Origin: Candidatus Alcyoniella australis
Lineage (GTDB): Bacteria > Lernaellota > Lernaellaia > JAVCCG01 > Alcyoniellaceae
Reading direction: 5' to 3'
Length of the DNA stretch: 22,257 nt
Assembly: GCA_030765605.1 (NCBI GenBank)
Contig: JAVCCG010000122.1
Span: 1-22,257, forward strand
Made by a program: the position numbers and the translations under genes
Notes under the pieces: model-generated
Database searches by the model: none
What the model was told of the DNA's origin: nothing
Seen by the model: only the letters and a program-made list of their open reading frames with translations
Shown: piece by piece, positions 14,618 through 22,257 of the stretch
Position numbering within the stretch: the stretch's first letter is position 1
Layout: every line of letters starts with the position of its first letter

Positions 14618-16744
14618 CTATTCGTCGAGGGACTTAGCTACGACCTCTGCCAGGTCGAACAGCTCGACTCCCTGCTCGTCGTACCCTTTGAGCTTATAGG
14701 CCTCGTCGAACATCGTCAGGCAGAACGGGCAGGCCGAGCACAGCACGTCGGGCTTGGCCTCCATCATCTGCTCCACGCGGGTGACGTTGATCTTGGGCGC
14801 GTGCTCCTCAAGCCACATCAGACCGCCGCCGCCTCCGCAGCAGAAGGCCTTGTTGCGGCTGCGCTCGATCTCGGTGGTCTTCAGGCCGGGAACCGCTGCC
14901 AGCACCTGGCGCGGCTCGTCGTACAGGTCGTTGTAGCGGCCCAGGTAACACGAGTCGTGGAACACCAGGTTCTTGCCGCTAAAACCGTTGTTCTTGAGTT
15001 TAATCTTGCCGCCCTGAATCAACTCGGCGATGAACTCGGTGTGGTGTTTGACCTCGTACTCGCCGCCAAGTTTCGGGTACTCATGCTTGAGCGTGTTGTA
15101 GCCGTGCGGGCAGGTGGTGACGATCTTCTTCACGCCCAGCTCGTTCATGATCTCGACGTTTTGCATCGCGATCATCTGGAACAGGCCCTCTTCGCCCAGA
15201 CGGCGGGAGGAATCGCCGCAGCAGCTCTCGTCGTTGCCGATCACTGCAAACTTGATTCCGGCCTGGCGCATGATCTTGACCAACGACTGCGAGACCTTCT
15301 GCGCGCGCGCGTCATAGGCGCCCATGCAGCCGACCCACAGCAGCACGTCGAAATCACCGTCGGAGGCCAGCGGAATATCCAGGCCCTCGGCCCAGCCTAT
15401 GCGGTCGCCGGGGTTCATACCCCAGGGGTTCATGTTGTTGGTCATGTTCTTGAGGAAGTTGCTTCCCTCGGCGGGCATAATCATGTTGAACACCAGGGCG
15501 CGACGAACCTCGTTCATCAGCGAGAGGTGCTCGATCATCACCGGGCAGGCCTCCATACAGGCCATGCAGGTTGTACACGACCAGACCACGTCGGGCTTGA
15601 CCACGTCGTTGAGGAACGGCTCGGGATCGTACTCGTCGTCCGCGGCCTTTTCCTCGCCCTCGCCCTCGACCGACTTGGCGGCCTCAGCCTTGCACTTGGC
15701 GTCCCAATAGATCTTGAAGTCCTGGATGAACTGCTTGGGGCTCAGCGGCTTCTCGGTGTTGTAAGCCGGGCAGACCTCCTGACAGCGTCCGCAGCGGGTG
15801 CAGGCGTCGAGCATCACAAGCTGCTTGGGCGTGAAATCGGCGATACGATCATAGCCCAGGCGCTCGATCTGATCGTTCTCCATCTTCTCGATCAGGTTGT
15901 CGATGGGCACGACCGCACCATCGAGCTCCAGGTTGCTCGAATAGATGTTGGCCGAGCTGGCCACGATGTGCCACAGCTTGGTGTAGGGGATTACGGCGAT
16001 GAAGCCCAGTCCCAGGAACAGGTGCAGGAACCAGATCACCTTGTGGAACGCCGCTGTGCCGCCCACGCCCAATCCCTTGAGTCCCAGGGCCAGCAAATAG
16101 CCCACCGGGCTGGCCAACGGCTCGAAGCTCGCGTAGTCCGGGTTGATGCCGTGCGTGGTCAGCTGGGTCCCCGGCGCCACGAGCAGCCCGTTGGCAATGC
16201 GTCCGGCCTCGGAAAGGAAGCCCGTGACCAGGATCAGCGCGATCAGGCCCAGCACCACCGCGTCGTCGGAGCGGTTGTCGAGACGATCGGGCTTGGTCAC
16301 GTAGCGTCGCCAGGCAGCCATGCCCAGGCCGATGATCGCCAGCACGCCGAACAGGTCGAGGAAAAAGCTGAACGCGACGTAGAATCCGCCTTGGATGAAC
16401 TTGCTGCCGGTGATCAGTCGGTAGAGATCCTCGTCGAGCACCGTGGCCGCCGTTCCGATGAACAGCACTACGAAGCCGAAGAAGATGCAGGCGTGCATGA
16501 TCCCCGGGTAGGCCTCTTTGAAAACCTTGATCTGCACCAGGGCGTACTTGAGCAGATTGACGATGCGCGCGCCCATCTGGTCCAGGCGCGGCTTTTCAGA
16601 CTTGGTACCGGCGCGCCACAGCTTGACCTTGGTCCACACGCCGTAGGCGAAGATCGCCATGGTCACCAGCGCCAAGCCGTAGACAAACCAGCGGGTCCAG
16701 CCGTATCCCTGGTAGATCTCCCAGAAGGCTAACCGTTCCTTCAT
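14618..16744 (-). CDS. Membrane Fe-S oxidoreductase, ETF:menaquinone oxidoreductase type
   Basis: The 708-aa protein combines an N-terminal NarI-like heme b membrane domain with a soluble HdrD/GlpC-like part. About six helices lie in residues 18-265, with candidate heme ligands His84, His234 and His241. Two [4Fe-4S] motifs follow: CTRCGRCQEVC (Cys315-325) and CTTCMACMEAC (Cys390-400), then two CCG domains with key pairs at 508-509 and 635-636. This architecture matches the family shown in other bacteria to pass electrons from ETF to menaquinone (EMO). An acidic, Ala/Glu-rich stretch separates the two cluster motifs (about 355-375). Start chosen: ATG 16744 with AAGGAG. It follows etfA by 82 bases in the operon, supporting the role. 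Confidence 0.88.
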   Translation of the reverse strand: MKERLAFWEIYQGYGWTRWFVYGLALVTMAIFAYGVWTKVKLWRAGTKSEKPRLDQMGARIVNLLKYALVQIKVFKEAYPGIMHACIFFGFVVLFIGTAATVLDEDLYRLITGSKFIQGGFYVAFSFFLDLFGVLAIIGLGMAAWRRYVTKPDRLDNRSDDAVVLGLIALILVTGFLSEAGRIANGLLVAPGTQLTTHGINPDYASFEPLASPVGYLLALGLKGLGVGGTAAFHKVIWFLHLFLGLGFIAVIPYTKLWHIVASSANIYSSNLELDGAVVPIDNLIEKMENDQIERLGYDRIADFTPKQLVMLDACTRCGRCQEVCPAYNTEKPLSPKQFIQDFKIYWDAKCKAEAAKSVEGEGEEKAADDEYDPEPFLNDVVKPDVVWSCTTCMACMEACPVMIEHLSLMNEVRRALVFNMIMPAEGSNFLKNMTNNMNPWGMNPGDRIGWAEGLDIPLASDGDFDVLLWVGCMGAYDARAQKVSQSLVKIMRQAGIKFAVIGNDESCCGDSSRRLGEEGLFQMIAMQNVEIMNELGVKKIVTTCPHGYNTLKHEYPKLGGEYEVKHHTEFIAELIQGGKIKLKNNGFSGKNLVFHDSCYLGRYNDLYDEPRQVLAAVPGLKTTEIERSRNKAFCCGGGGGLMWLEEHAPKINVTRVEQMMEAKPDVLCSACPFCLTMFDEAYKLKGYDEQGVELFDLAEVVAKSLDE

Positions 16745-16826
16745 AACATGCTCCTTGCACCGAACCGCCCACAACGGCCGGCTTTATGCCGACCGTTGCA
16801 GACGTATTGTATTCGACCGCTACGGG

Positions 16827-17792
16827 CTATTCGGCCAGCAGTTTCTTGAATTCCTCGGTCAGCAGTGGAACCACCTCGAACAGGTCGTCGACGATGCCGT
16901 AATCGGCCTTCTGGAAGATCGGGGCTTCCACGTCCTTGTTGACGGCCACGATGACCTTGGAGGTCCGCATGCCGGCCAGATGCTGGATCGCGCCGGAGAT
17001 GCCGAACGCCAGATACAGCGAGGGGTTGACGACCTTACCGGTCTGTCCGACCTGCCAGGACTGCGGGGCGAAGCCCGAGTCCACGGCGGCGCGGCTGGCG
17101 CCGATGGTCGCACCGATCGCGTCGGCGAGATCCTCGAGAATTTTGAAGTTCTCGGCGGCCTTCATCGCGCGTCCGCCGGAGACGATGCGGTCGGCCTCGG
17201 TCAGGTCCGGACGATCGCTCTCGCCCTCGACCGTCTCTTTGAGCACGGCCTTGATCACACCTGCGTCGGCTGCCACAACGTTCTCGGCTGCGGCTTTGCC
17301 CGCCTCGGGCTCGGCCACGGCGATCACGTTGGGGCGGATCGCAACGATCCCCTTGCCGTCCCTGAAGATCACGTCGTTGAACGCCTTGCCGGCGAACACC
17401 GGGCGGCGCGCCACGACCCTGTCGCCGTCTTTGTTGATGTCGACGGTGTCGGCGGCGATGCCGATGCCCAGCTTGGCGGCCAGGCGCGGGGCCAGATCCT
17501 TGCCCGTGGTGGTTGAGCCGAACAGGATCAGCTCGTACCCTTTGTCGTTGATCAGATCGGCCAGAACCTTGGCGTAACCCTCGTTGGAGTAGTCGGCCAG
17601 GGCGTCGGACTCGAGCAGATAGACATTGTCGGCGCCGTACGGTCCGACCAGGGCGCCGATGCCGGCCAGGCCCTTGCCGATGGCCGCGACGTCGGCGGTC
17701 TCGCCCAGATTCTTGGCGGCGCTGAGCAACTCGAAGGTTATCTTTTTAGGCTCGCTGCCCTTGAGCTCCGCAATAACGAGTATCTTAGACAT
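16827..17792 (-). CDS. etfA: Electron transfer flavoprotein, alpha subunit
   Basis: The 321-aa subunit has the normal length. The N-terminal domain ([10 protein letters not shown]) pairs with EtfB. The C-terminal FAD-binding domain shows the family pattern: [39 protein letters not shown], and [22 protein letters not shown] takes electrons from acyl-CoA dehydrogenases and delivers them to a quinone oxidoreductase. The ribosome binding site AAAGGAG stands before the ATG. It lies 24 bases after etfB and ahead of the Fe-S oxidoreductase gene, giving the acceptor side of beta-oxidation or a related pathway. Secure call; which dehydrogenases feed it cannot be seen here. Confidence 0.97.
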   Translation of the reverse strand: MSKILVIAELKGSEPKKITFELLSAAKNLGETADVAAIGKGLAGIGALVGPYGADNVYLLESDALADYSNEGYAKVLADLINDKGYELILFGSTTTGKDLAPRLAAKLGIGIAADTVDINKDGDRVVARRPVFAGKAFNDVIFRDGKGIVAIRPNVIAVAEPEAGKAAAENVVAADAGVIKAVLKETVEGESDRPDLTEADRIVSGGRAMKAAENFKILEDLADAIGATIGASRAAVDSGFAPQSWQVGQTGKVVNPSLYLAFGISGAIQHLAGMRTSKVIVAVNKDVEAPIFQKADYGIVDDLFEVVPLLTEEFKKLLAE

Positions 17793-17816
17793 GGTGCTGC
17801 TCCTTTCCCGCCAGGG

Positions 17817-18593
17817 TTAGATAACCTTGGCTTCTTCGCGAAGCAGGCGAACCAATTCCTTGACGTTCTGCTCGCGATCGCCGGTGTTGATGACCTTGCC
17901 GGCCGCCCTCTCGTCGGGCAGCGACCAGCCGATGATCTCGGTCTTGGACACGGGCTCCACGCCCAGATCGGCGAAGTTCTTCACGTCGACCGGTTTGCGC
18001 TTGGCCTTCATGATACCCGGAAGGCTGGCATAACGCGGCTCGTTGAGTCCCTTGGTCGCGGCGACCAGAGCCGGCAGCGGGGCCTCGATCACCATCTTGG
18101 CGCCGCCCTCGATGTCGCGGTTGACGGTGACGGTGCCCTCGCCGACCTCGACCTTGCTCACCACGGTGACCTGCGGGATGCCTAAAAGCTCGCAGAGCAT
18201 CGCCGGGACCGCTGACTGGTCATCGTCCATCGCCTGCTTGCCGCAGACGATCAGGCCGTACTCCACGCCGTCCAGACCCTTGGCCAAAGCCTGGGCCGTG
18301 GTCAGTGCGTCCATGCCGTCCAGCGAGTCGACCTTGACGTGGATCGCCTTGTCGGCTCCCATCGCCAAGCCGGTGCGGATCGCCTCGATGGCGCGGTCCG
18401 GACCCATGGAAAGGATAGTCACTTCGTCGGCCTTGCCGGCCTCCTTGATCTTCAGAGCCTCTTCGACCGCGTACTCATCATAGGGGTTCATCACCCACTT
18501 GATACCGTCAGTCTCGATACCCGATCCGTCGGCCTTGATCTTGATCTTGGTCTCGGTATCGGGCACCTGCTTGACAAGAACTACTATGTTCAC
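17817..18593 (-). CDS. etfB: Electron transfer flavoprotein, beta subunit
   Basis: The 258-aa subunit shows MNIVVLVKQVPDT at the N-terminus, the conserved MNPYDEYAVEEAL, TILSMGP, CGKQAMDDDQSAVPAMLCELLGIPQVT and EAPLPALVAATKGLNEPRY. It binds AMP and forms the partner-docking surface of ETF. The start codon is GTG, not ATG, with a strong AGGAGGT five bases upstream. It is first of the etfB-etfA-oxidoreductase set. The TetR-family gene ends 130 bases upstream on the same strand, so the four genes may share a transcript, or etfB may have its own promoter in that gap. One half-site of the FadR-like box (TCATTCA, 18640-18646) also lies in the gap. Confidence 0.97.
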   Translation of the reverse strand: MNIVVLVKQVPDTETKIKIKADGSGIETDGIKWVMNPYDEYAVEEALKIKEAGKADEVTILSMGPDRAIEAIRTGLAMGADKAIHVKVDSLDGMDALTTAQALAKGLDGVEYGLIVCGKQAMDDDQSAVPAMLCELLGIPQVTVVSKVEVGEGTVTVNRDIEGGAKMVIEAPLPALVAATKGLNEPRYASLPGIMKAKRKPVDVKNFADLGVEPVSKTEIIGWSLPDERAAGKVINTGDREQNVKELVRLLREEAKVI

Positions 18594-18723
18594 AGGGCAC
18601 CTCCTCGGATTGGTTTCTTGATGCCCGCCCTACCCTGGGTCATTCATGATAGGACGTGCGCCTTAAATCGTTTCCCCCCGCAGGCGGGGTCGGTCCGTTA
18701 TCCGTATCAATTCCAGCGCCGCG
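18594..18723 (-). other. Gap between regulator gene and etfB, with small hairpin
   Basis: The 130 bases contain a perfect hairpin CCCCGC-AG-GCGGGG (18676-18689) and a single FadR-like half-site at 18640-18646. On the minus strand a TTGACG overlapping the regulator stop codon, followed by GGATAA 18 bases later, is a weak promoter candidate. There is no T-run after the hairpin. Confidence 0.35.
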
Positions 18724-19341
18724 TCAACCTGCGGCGACCGGTTGCCTGTCGACCAATATTCCCTTTACGAAGATCCGGTAGATCTGCTCCTCGGCGGTCT
18801 TGAGCGAGTACTTGCGCTTGGGCGTCAACACCCAGTAGAGCACCATCTCGTCCAACGCCCCGAACAACGCGCGCTTGAAAACCCCGGGCTTGACCTCGGC
18901 GTCGAATACGCCCTGATCTTTGCCCTCGCGCACGATGTAACTGACGATCTGCATGTAATCCGCGAACTTGCGCGGAACGTACTCCTTCATGAACTTGTGG
19001 CTCTGACGCAACTCGACGGTCAGCACCTCGGCCAACGCCTGGTTGGCCTCCATGGTCGTCAGGTGCAGGTGGATAAATGTCTTGAGCTTTTCCACCGGGT
19101 CGTGCACCTGCTCCAGACGGCTCTTGAACTGCGAAATCAGGGTTTCGAGGTTCTCCTCGAAGAGCTTGATCAGAATGTCGTCTTTATTCTTGAAGTACAG
19201 GTAGATCGTGCCGTCGGCCACTCCGGCCTCGTTGGCGATCTGGCTGATTTTACTCTTGTGAAAACCGTTCTTGGCAAATACTTTTATGGCGGCCTGTAGT
19301 ATTTTTTCGTGCTTGTCGTCGATGTTCTTCAACGTCACCAT
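18724..19341 (-). CDS. TetR-family regulator, FadR-like
   Basis: The 205-aa protein has a TetR N-terminal helix-turn-helix: ILQAAIKVFAKNGFHKSKISQIANEAGVADGTIYLYFKNKDDIL, then an alpha-helical ligand domain. Together with its location before etfBA it resembles acyl-CoA-responsive regulators of fatty-acid oxidation such as Bacillus FadR. A near-perfect FadR-type box lies at 19483-19500, overlapping the predicted start of its own transcript, so auto-repression and control of the downstream etf genes are likely. Start chosen: ATG 19341 (MVTLKNID), giving the usual short arm before the first helix; a TTG at 19371 would add ten residues. The ligand is inferred, not shown. Confidence 0.88.
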   Translation of the reverse strand: MVTLKNIDDKHEKILQAAIKVFAKNGFHKSKISQIANEAGVADGTIYLYFKNKDDILIKLFEENLETLISQFKSRLEQVHDPVEKLKTFIHLHLTTMEANQALAEVLTVELRQSHKFMKEYVPRKFADYMQIVSYIVREGKDQGVFDAEVKPGVFKRALFGALDEMVLYWVLTPKRKYSLKTAEEQIYRIFVKGILVDRQPVAAG

Positions 19342-19464
19342 TGTCTCGGCCGGCCTTAAGATTTTGAGCAAAACCTACTTCGAAACATTCATCAGCCCAA
19401 TACTGCGAGATGGCCCCGTCGCGCAGCAACTCCGGCTGCACGGCTTGACTGTAATTCGGACTAA

Positions 19465-19480
19465 TTAGCGGAACCGCTAA
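19465..19480. repeat. Palindrome TTAGCGGAACCGCTAA
   Basis: A perfect inverted repeat with 7-base arms and an AA centre lies two bases from the FadR-type box, in the leader of the TetR gene. It may be a second operator or a leader hairpin. Confidence 0.5.
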
Positions 19481-19482
19481 AA

Positions 19483-19500
19483 TGAATGAATGTTCACTCA
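19483..19500. promoter_or_regulatory. FadR-type TetR operator
   Basis: TGAATGAATGTTCACTCA is an imperfect palindrome with seven of eight matching arm positions. It closely follows the consensus I recall for the Bacillus FadR box (TGAATGA, variable centre, TCATTCA). It begins about five bases after the predicted -10 box of the TetR gene, an expected place for a repressor. Confidence 0.65.
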
Positions 19501-19504
19501 GTAG

Positions 19505-19533
19505 AGACTAACCAACAGATTCCCCCCTGTCAA
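19505..19533 (-). promoter_or_regulatory. Predicted promoter of the TetR-etfBA operon
   Basis: On the minus strand TTGACA (19533-19528) is a perfect -35 box, followed by 17 bases and TAGTCT (19510-19505) as a moderate -10 box. Transcription would start inside the FadR-type operator and leave a leader of about 155 bases before the regulator start codon. Confidence 0.5.
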
Positions 19534-19571
19534 GGGGATTATCTCAGCCGCGAAACTGAACCGAAAAAGGG

Positions 19572-19600
19572 CTGGCATTCAGACTTTTTCCGATTATACT
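19572..19600 (+). promoter_or_regulatory. Promoter of the MXAN_5187-like gene
   Basis: CTGGCA (19572-19577), 17 bases, then TATACT (19595-19600) gives a good sigma70-like pair 20 bases before the first possible start codon. It is divergent from the TetR promoter. Confidence 0.4.
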
Positions 19601-19619
19601 GTGACAAACATCATCTATT

Positions 19620-20261
19620 ATGAGTCCAACGGATTCCCCAAAGATGAACAACGAGCAGCAGATCAGCGAATTCGAGAGCAAAATGCGGGAACTGACCGTG
19701 CTCTACGAACATTATTTCAGCGGCCTGAACAAGCGCGAGCCGTTCAGCGAACGACAGCAGCTGCAGAAGCTGGTGCTCCATTTCTCGGGCAGGCGACCGA
19801 ACAATACCCAACTGGCTTTCAGGCTCTCGGCGTTGCTCTCGCGCTACGAGGCGATCTCGCGCTTCTGGGACCGCACCATGCTCGAGATCGAGAAGGGAAC
19901 CTACAAGCGCGACCGCTTCAAGGCCGACATACGCATCGGTCGACTGGACGACATCAAGCACGGCGGCCCGCGTAAGCCGTTGGGCTCCGAGGCGTTGGAG
20001 CGCGTACAGAGCACGGCGCACAGGTCCGAGCAGGCCGGCCAGGCCGAGCGCGAGGGGCGCGAGCTGCGCAAGCTCTACCGCGAGTTCGTCGAGGCCCGGC
20101 GCAGCACGCGCGAGCAAACCCAGATCGACTTCAAGAAATTCTCCAAAACCGTTCGCACGCAACGTAAGAACCTGCAGCAGCGCCTGGGCGGCGACGTGGG
20201 GTTCCGCGTGGTGGTCGAAGAGGGCAAGACCAAGCTCAAGGCGGCCAAGCGCAAGGGCTGA
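19620..20261 (+). CDS. MXAN_5187-like C-terminal-domain protein
   Basis: The 213-aa cytoplasmic protein is basic and largely helical. Its block EFESKMRELTVLYEHYFSGLNKREPFSERQQLQKLV, followed by NNTQLAFRLSALLSRYEAISRFWDRTMLEIEKGTYKRDRFK, is the pattern I associate with the MXAN_5187 C-terminal family of delta-proteobacteria, named from Myxococcus xanthus and of unknown function. A charged coiled-coil-like stretch follows (about 125-185) and the tail is rich in lysine. The start could be ATG 19620 or ATG 19644; neither has a strong ribosome binding site, and the former lies close behind the predicted promoter. The next gene starts 11 bases after the stop, so they form an operon. Family recognition is from memory; the role is not known. 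Confidence 0.7.
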   Translation: MSPTDSPKMNNEQQISEFESKMRELTVLYEHYFSGLNKREPFSERQQLQKLVLHFSGRRPNNTQLAFRLSALLSRYEAISRFWDRTMLEIEKGTYKRDRFKADIRIGRLDDIKHGGPRKPLGSEALERVQSTAHRSEQAGQAEREGRELRKLYREFVEARRSTREQTQIDFKKFSKTVRTQRKNLQQRLGGDVGFRVVVEEGKTKLKAAKRKG

Positions 20262-20272
20262 GGACCGCTTAG

Positions 20273-20773
20273 ATGACAGCAGGCCGAGACTGGGATGATG
20301 ACGACCGCCCGAGCTGGCGCGAGATCGACAAGGCGCGCGACCGCAGCGGCCACCGCGGTTCCGAACGATCGAGTTCCTCCCCTGATTCGCGCAGCACTCG
20401 CAGCCAATATATGAAAAAGCAGCTGCTCAAACAGGCCGAGAGCGCGTTCCAGGGCAAGCGCGGCAGCGCAGCGTACCGCAAGAGCGTAAACGCCCTGCGC
20501 GACGCCTTTGGCGACGAGGGCTTCGACAAGCTGGCGACCGATTTCGTGGCCGAGCACGGCCTGCCCGACGACGACTGGAGCACCCTGCTGTTGCTGCTGG
20601 ACTGCTCGGACCCGACCCTGGCCGCGGACGCGCTCGAGGCGTTGCAAAAGCTGATCCAGGGTCGCTCCGCGGCCGAGCTTACGGCCCTGCGCTCCAAGCT
20701 GCGCATGCTCGCGCTTACAGCCCGCGACCGCAGGTTGCGCGGCCTGACGGCCCAGATCCTCGAACAACTCTAG
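20273..20773 (+). CDS. Hypothetical helical protein paired with the MXAN_5187-like gene
   Basis: The 166-aa protein begins with an acidic and serine-rich, probably disordered stretch containing RPSWREIDKARDRSGHR (residues 12-28), a motif I believe recurs in delta-proteobacterial proteins. Residues about 45-166 are helical with leucine-rich repeats (WSTLLLLLDCSDPTLAADALEALQKLI) that look like a HEAT-type or armadillo-like fold. No enzyme motif, signal peptide or membrane segment is seen. It follows its neighbour by 11 bases and ends six bases before the stop of the convergent oxidoreductase gene. Function unknown; a binding partner of the upstream protein is a reasonable guess. Confidence 0.75.
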   Translation: MTAGRDWDDDDRPSWREIDKARDRSGHRGSERSSSSPDSRSTRSQYMKKQLLKQAESAFQGKRGSAAYRKSVNALRDAFGDEGFDKLATDFVAEHGLPDDDWSTLLLLLDCSDPTLAADALEALQKLIQGRSAAELTALRSKLRMLALTARDRRLRGLTAQILEQL

Positions 20774-20779
20774 CCCGTT

Positions 20780-22257
20780 TTATTCAGATTCAGTGGATTC
20801 GGCTTTGGTATCGGCTGCCGCCTGTTCGCAGAACCGATCGAAATCGAGCTGTTCGGCCTTGTCCTGGGCCAGGCTTTGCGCGGCGCACAGCGCCAGGTAA
20901 GTGCCCAACGCGGCGTCGGGCAACAGCAGCGGGTCGGCGGGCTTGCCGCCAAGATAGGCGATCCAGTCGTCGAACTGCGGGCGCTGCCCTTTATCCTGGG
21001 CTCGGGTGCGCAGCTCCTTGCGCTGTGTCCCGAGGAACTGCGTGCGTTTGAAGTCGTACACCAGGCAGGCCTGTCCTTGGGCAAAGACCTCGATGCGTTC
21101 TTTGGGCAGTTCCTTGATCCCCTGGCTGACGTAGTCCAGCCGACCGATGCTGTTGTCGGCAAAGTTCAGGCTGACGCTGAAGTCCTGGCACAGGGCCGGA
21201 TCAACGCCGGGCCGCAGCACGCCTTGGGCGTAAAGCGCTGTGGGCCGCGCGCCGGCGATCTGGCACAGCAGGTCCAGAAAGTGGCAGCCCTCGCCCAGCA
21301 GTCGTCCGCCGCCGATGGCCGGATCGTTGATCCAGTGAGCGCCGGGCAGCGCCTCGGCGTTGACCGTGTAGATCATCTGTAACGGCCCGCCGAGCTTCCG
21401 CCGCCAGTCCAACAGCTCGCGGATGTGGGGGCTGAAGCGTCGGTTGTGTCCCACGCTCAGCGCCCTTCCCGACTCCCGCGATGCGCGAATCAGCTCGGTC
21501 AGATCATCGAGGCTCAGGGCCAGCGGCTTCTCGATGAATACGTGCTTGCCGGCCCGCAACGCCTCGAGGCCCAGGGCCGCATGGGAGTCGTGGCGCGTGG
21601 CAACGATCAGGCAGTCCACATCGTCGCAGGCGATCGCCTGCTCGGGCTGGGTGGTTGCCAGCGCCGCGCCGTAACGCTCGGCCAGTCGCTTGGCCTCCAC
21701 ACCCTTGTGCGTGGCCACGGCCCGCAGTTGCGCCGCGGGATTGGCCTCGATGTTGGGCAGGTGGAACGCCGCGGCGTAGTTGCCCGCGCCGATCAGGCCC
21801 AGGCCGACCCGGCCCTGTTTTTTCGGCCCGGCCTTGATCTCCCAAACGGTCGACGGGCTGCGCAACGGCTCGTCCATGTGCTGCGCCGCCTGGTAGACGA
21901 ACAGCGCGGCCAGATGCTGCGTCCCGGTGTCGGCCAGGCCCTGGTAGACCTGGGGCGCGTCGTCCGGCGGACCCTGGAGGGTGACCAACTCCGCGGGCCG
22001 GACTTTGCCCGCGGCCACAAGTTCAAGAAACGAAAGCATGTTGCGCTGCTCGGTCCAGCGCACGTACCCCAGGGGGTAGTCGTGCCCTTGCTCCTCGTAG
22101 ACCGGGTCGTAGCGGCCCGGGCCGTAGGAGGTCGAAATCAGCAGGTCCAGTTCCTTGGCGTAGAGCTCGTCGCGATCGATTTCCATGCCCACCGCGCCTA
22201 CGGCCACTACCCCTCCCTTGCGCCGGCAGGCATTAACCGCCTGGTTCAGCGGCGCGC
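20780..22257 (-). CDS. Two-domain oxidoreductase (ADH-like + Gfo/Idh/MocA), N-terminus outside window
   Basis: The frame is open to the window edge, so the gene is incomplete at its 5' end; about 491 residues are visible. The first 115 or so are the end of a zinc-type alcohol dehydrogenase fold (CRRKGGVVAVGAVG, then DLLISTSYGPGRYDPVYEEQ and YPLGYVRWTEQRNM). A Gfo/Idh/MocA domain follows: Rossmann GLIGAGNYAAAFHLPNI, LIVATRHDSHA, the substrate/cofactor lysine in GKHVFIEKPLAL, then GHNRRFSPH and GGGRLLGEGCHFLDLL. Such fusions are known as bi-domain oxidoreductases and often sit in polysaccharide or nucleotide-sugar gene clusters. The GTG at 22207 is not the true start. Substrate unknown; the missing neighbours would decide the pathway. 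Confidence 0.88.
   Translation of the reverse strand, partial: APLNQAVNACRRKGGVVAVGAVGMEIDRDELYAKELDLLISTSYGPGRYDPVYEEQGHDYPLGYVRWTEQRNMLSFLELVAAGKVRPAELVTLQGPPDDAPQVYQGLADTGTQHLAALFVYQAAQHMDEPLRSPSTVWEIKAGPKKQGRVGLGLIGAGNYAAAFHLPNIEANPAAQLRAVATHKGVEAKRLAERYGAALATTQPEQAIACDDVDCLIVATRHDSHAALGLEALRAGKHVFIEKPLALSLDDLTELIRASRESGRALSVGHNRRFSPHIRELLDWRRKLGGPLQMIYTVNAEALPGAHWINDPAIGGGRLLGEGCHFLDLLCQIAGARPTALYAQGVLRPGVDPALCQDFSVSLNFADNSIGRLDYVSQGIKELPKERIEVFAQGQACLVYDFKRTQFLGTQRKELRTRAQDKGQRPQFDDWIAYLGGKPADPLLLPDAALGTYLALCAAQSLAQDKAEQLDFDRFCEQAAADTKAESTESE

Noticed and set aside
14801-16732. Very long open frame (over 640 codons) opposite the Fe-S oxidoreductase gene
   Set aside because: It is an antisense shadow of a GC-rich gene: no ribosome binding site and low-complexity Val/Leu/His/Gln/Arg composition, while the minus strand encodes an unmistakable protein.

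Overview
The window is GC-rich bacterial chromosome, apart from one clearly AT-rich stretch at about 12,081-14,557. Gene content and style suggest a Gram-negative, delta-proteobacteria-like lineage. The clues are a MXAN_5187-like gene pair, an ETF-linked Fe-S quinone oxidoreductase under a TetR regulator, and exported lipoproteins whose lipidated cysteine is followed by runs of aspartate. I associate such poly-Asp linkers with deep-branching relatives of Myxococcota/Desulfobacterota and candidate phyla such as Lernaellota, but the taxonomy is only a suggestion. No rRNA, tRNA, CRISPR array, transposase or integrase was found.

Layout. 1-696 is the end of an AEC-family transporter. It converges on a large poly-Asp lipoprotein (707-2335, minus). 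2336-2642 is non-coding and rich in inverted repeats. 2643-3682 (minus) is a membrane rhodanese gene followed by a MauE/DoxX-like membrane protein gene. Divergent from these are an NFU Fe-S scaffold (3862-4086) and a small 2[4Fe-4S] ferredoxin (4135-4305). A tightly packed housekeeping operon follows: maf - yggS - proC - yggT (4404-6805). It converges on an acyl-CoA synthetase (6797-8671, minus). 8948-12080 holds a transglutaminase-like poly-Asp lipoprotein overlapping a secreted phytase/SdiA-regulated-like protein gene.

The AT-rich island (12,081-14,557) carries two genes in tandem: an unrecognised 297-aa protein and a 365-aa HD-domain protein. The latter keeps the metal ligands of HD-GYP phosphodiesterases but lacks the GYP motif. 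Base composition, codon use and context all point to horizontal acquisition. This is the best candidate here for an undescribed signalling or defence-like module.

14,618-19,341 (minus) is a lipid-oxidation electron-transfer cluster: a TetR/FadR-like regulator, etfB, etfA and a membrane Fe-S oxidoreductase of the ETF:menaquinone oxidoreductase type, closed by a strong intrinsic terminator. Upstream of the regulator lies a near-perfect FadR-type box that overlaps the predicted transcription start. With the acyl-CoA synthetase in the same window, this makes a coherent route: activate fatty acids, pass electrons from acyl-CoA dehydrogenases through ETF to the quinone pool, and regulate by acyl-CoA. 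Divergent from it is the MXAN_5187-like pair (19,620-20,773). The window ends in a partial two-domain sugar-type oxidoreductase (20,780-22,257, minus).
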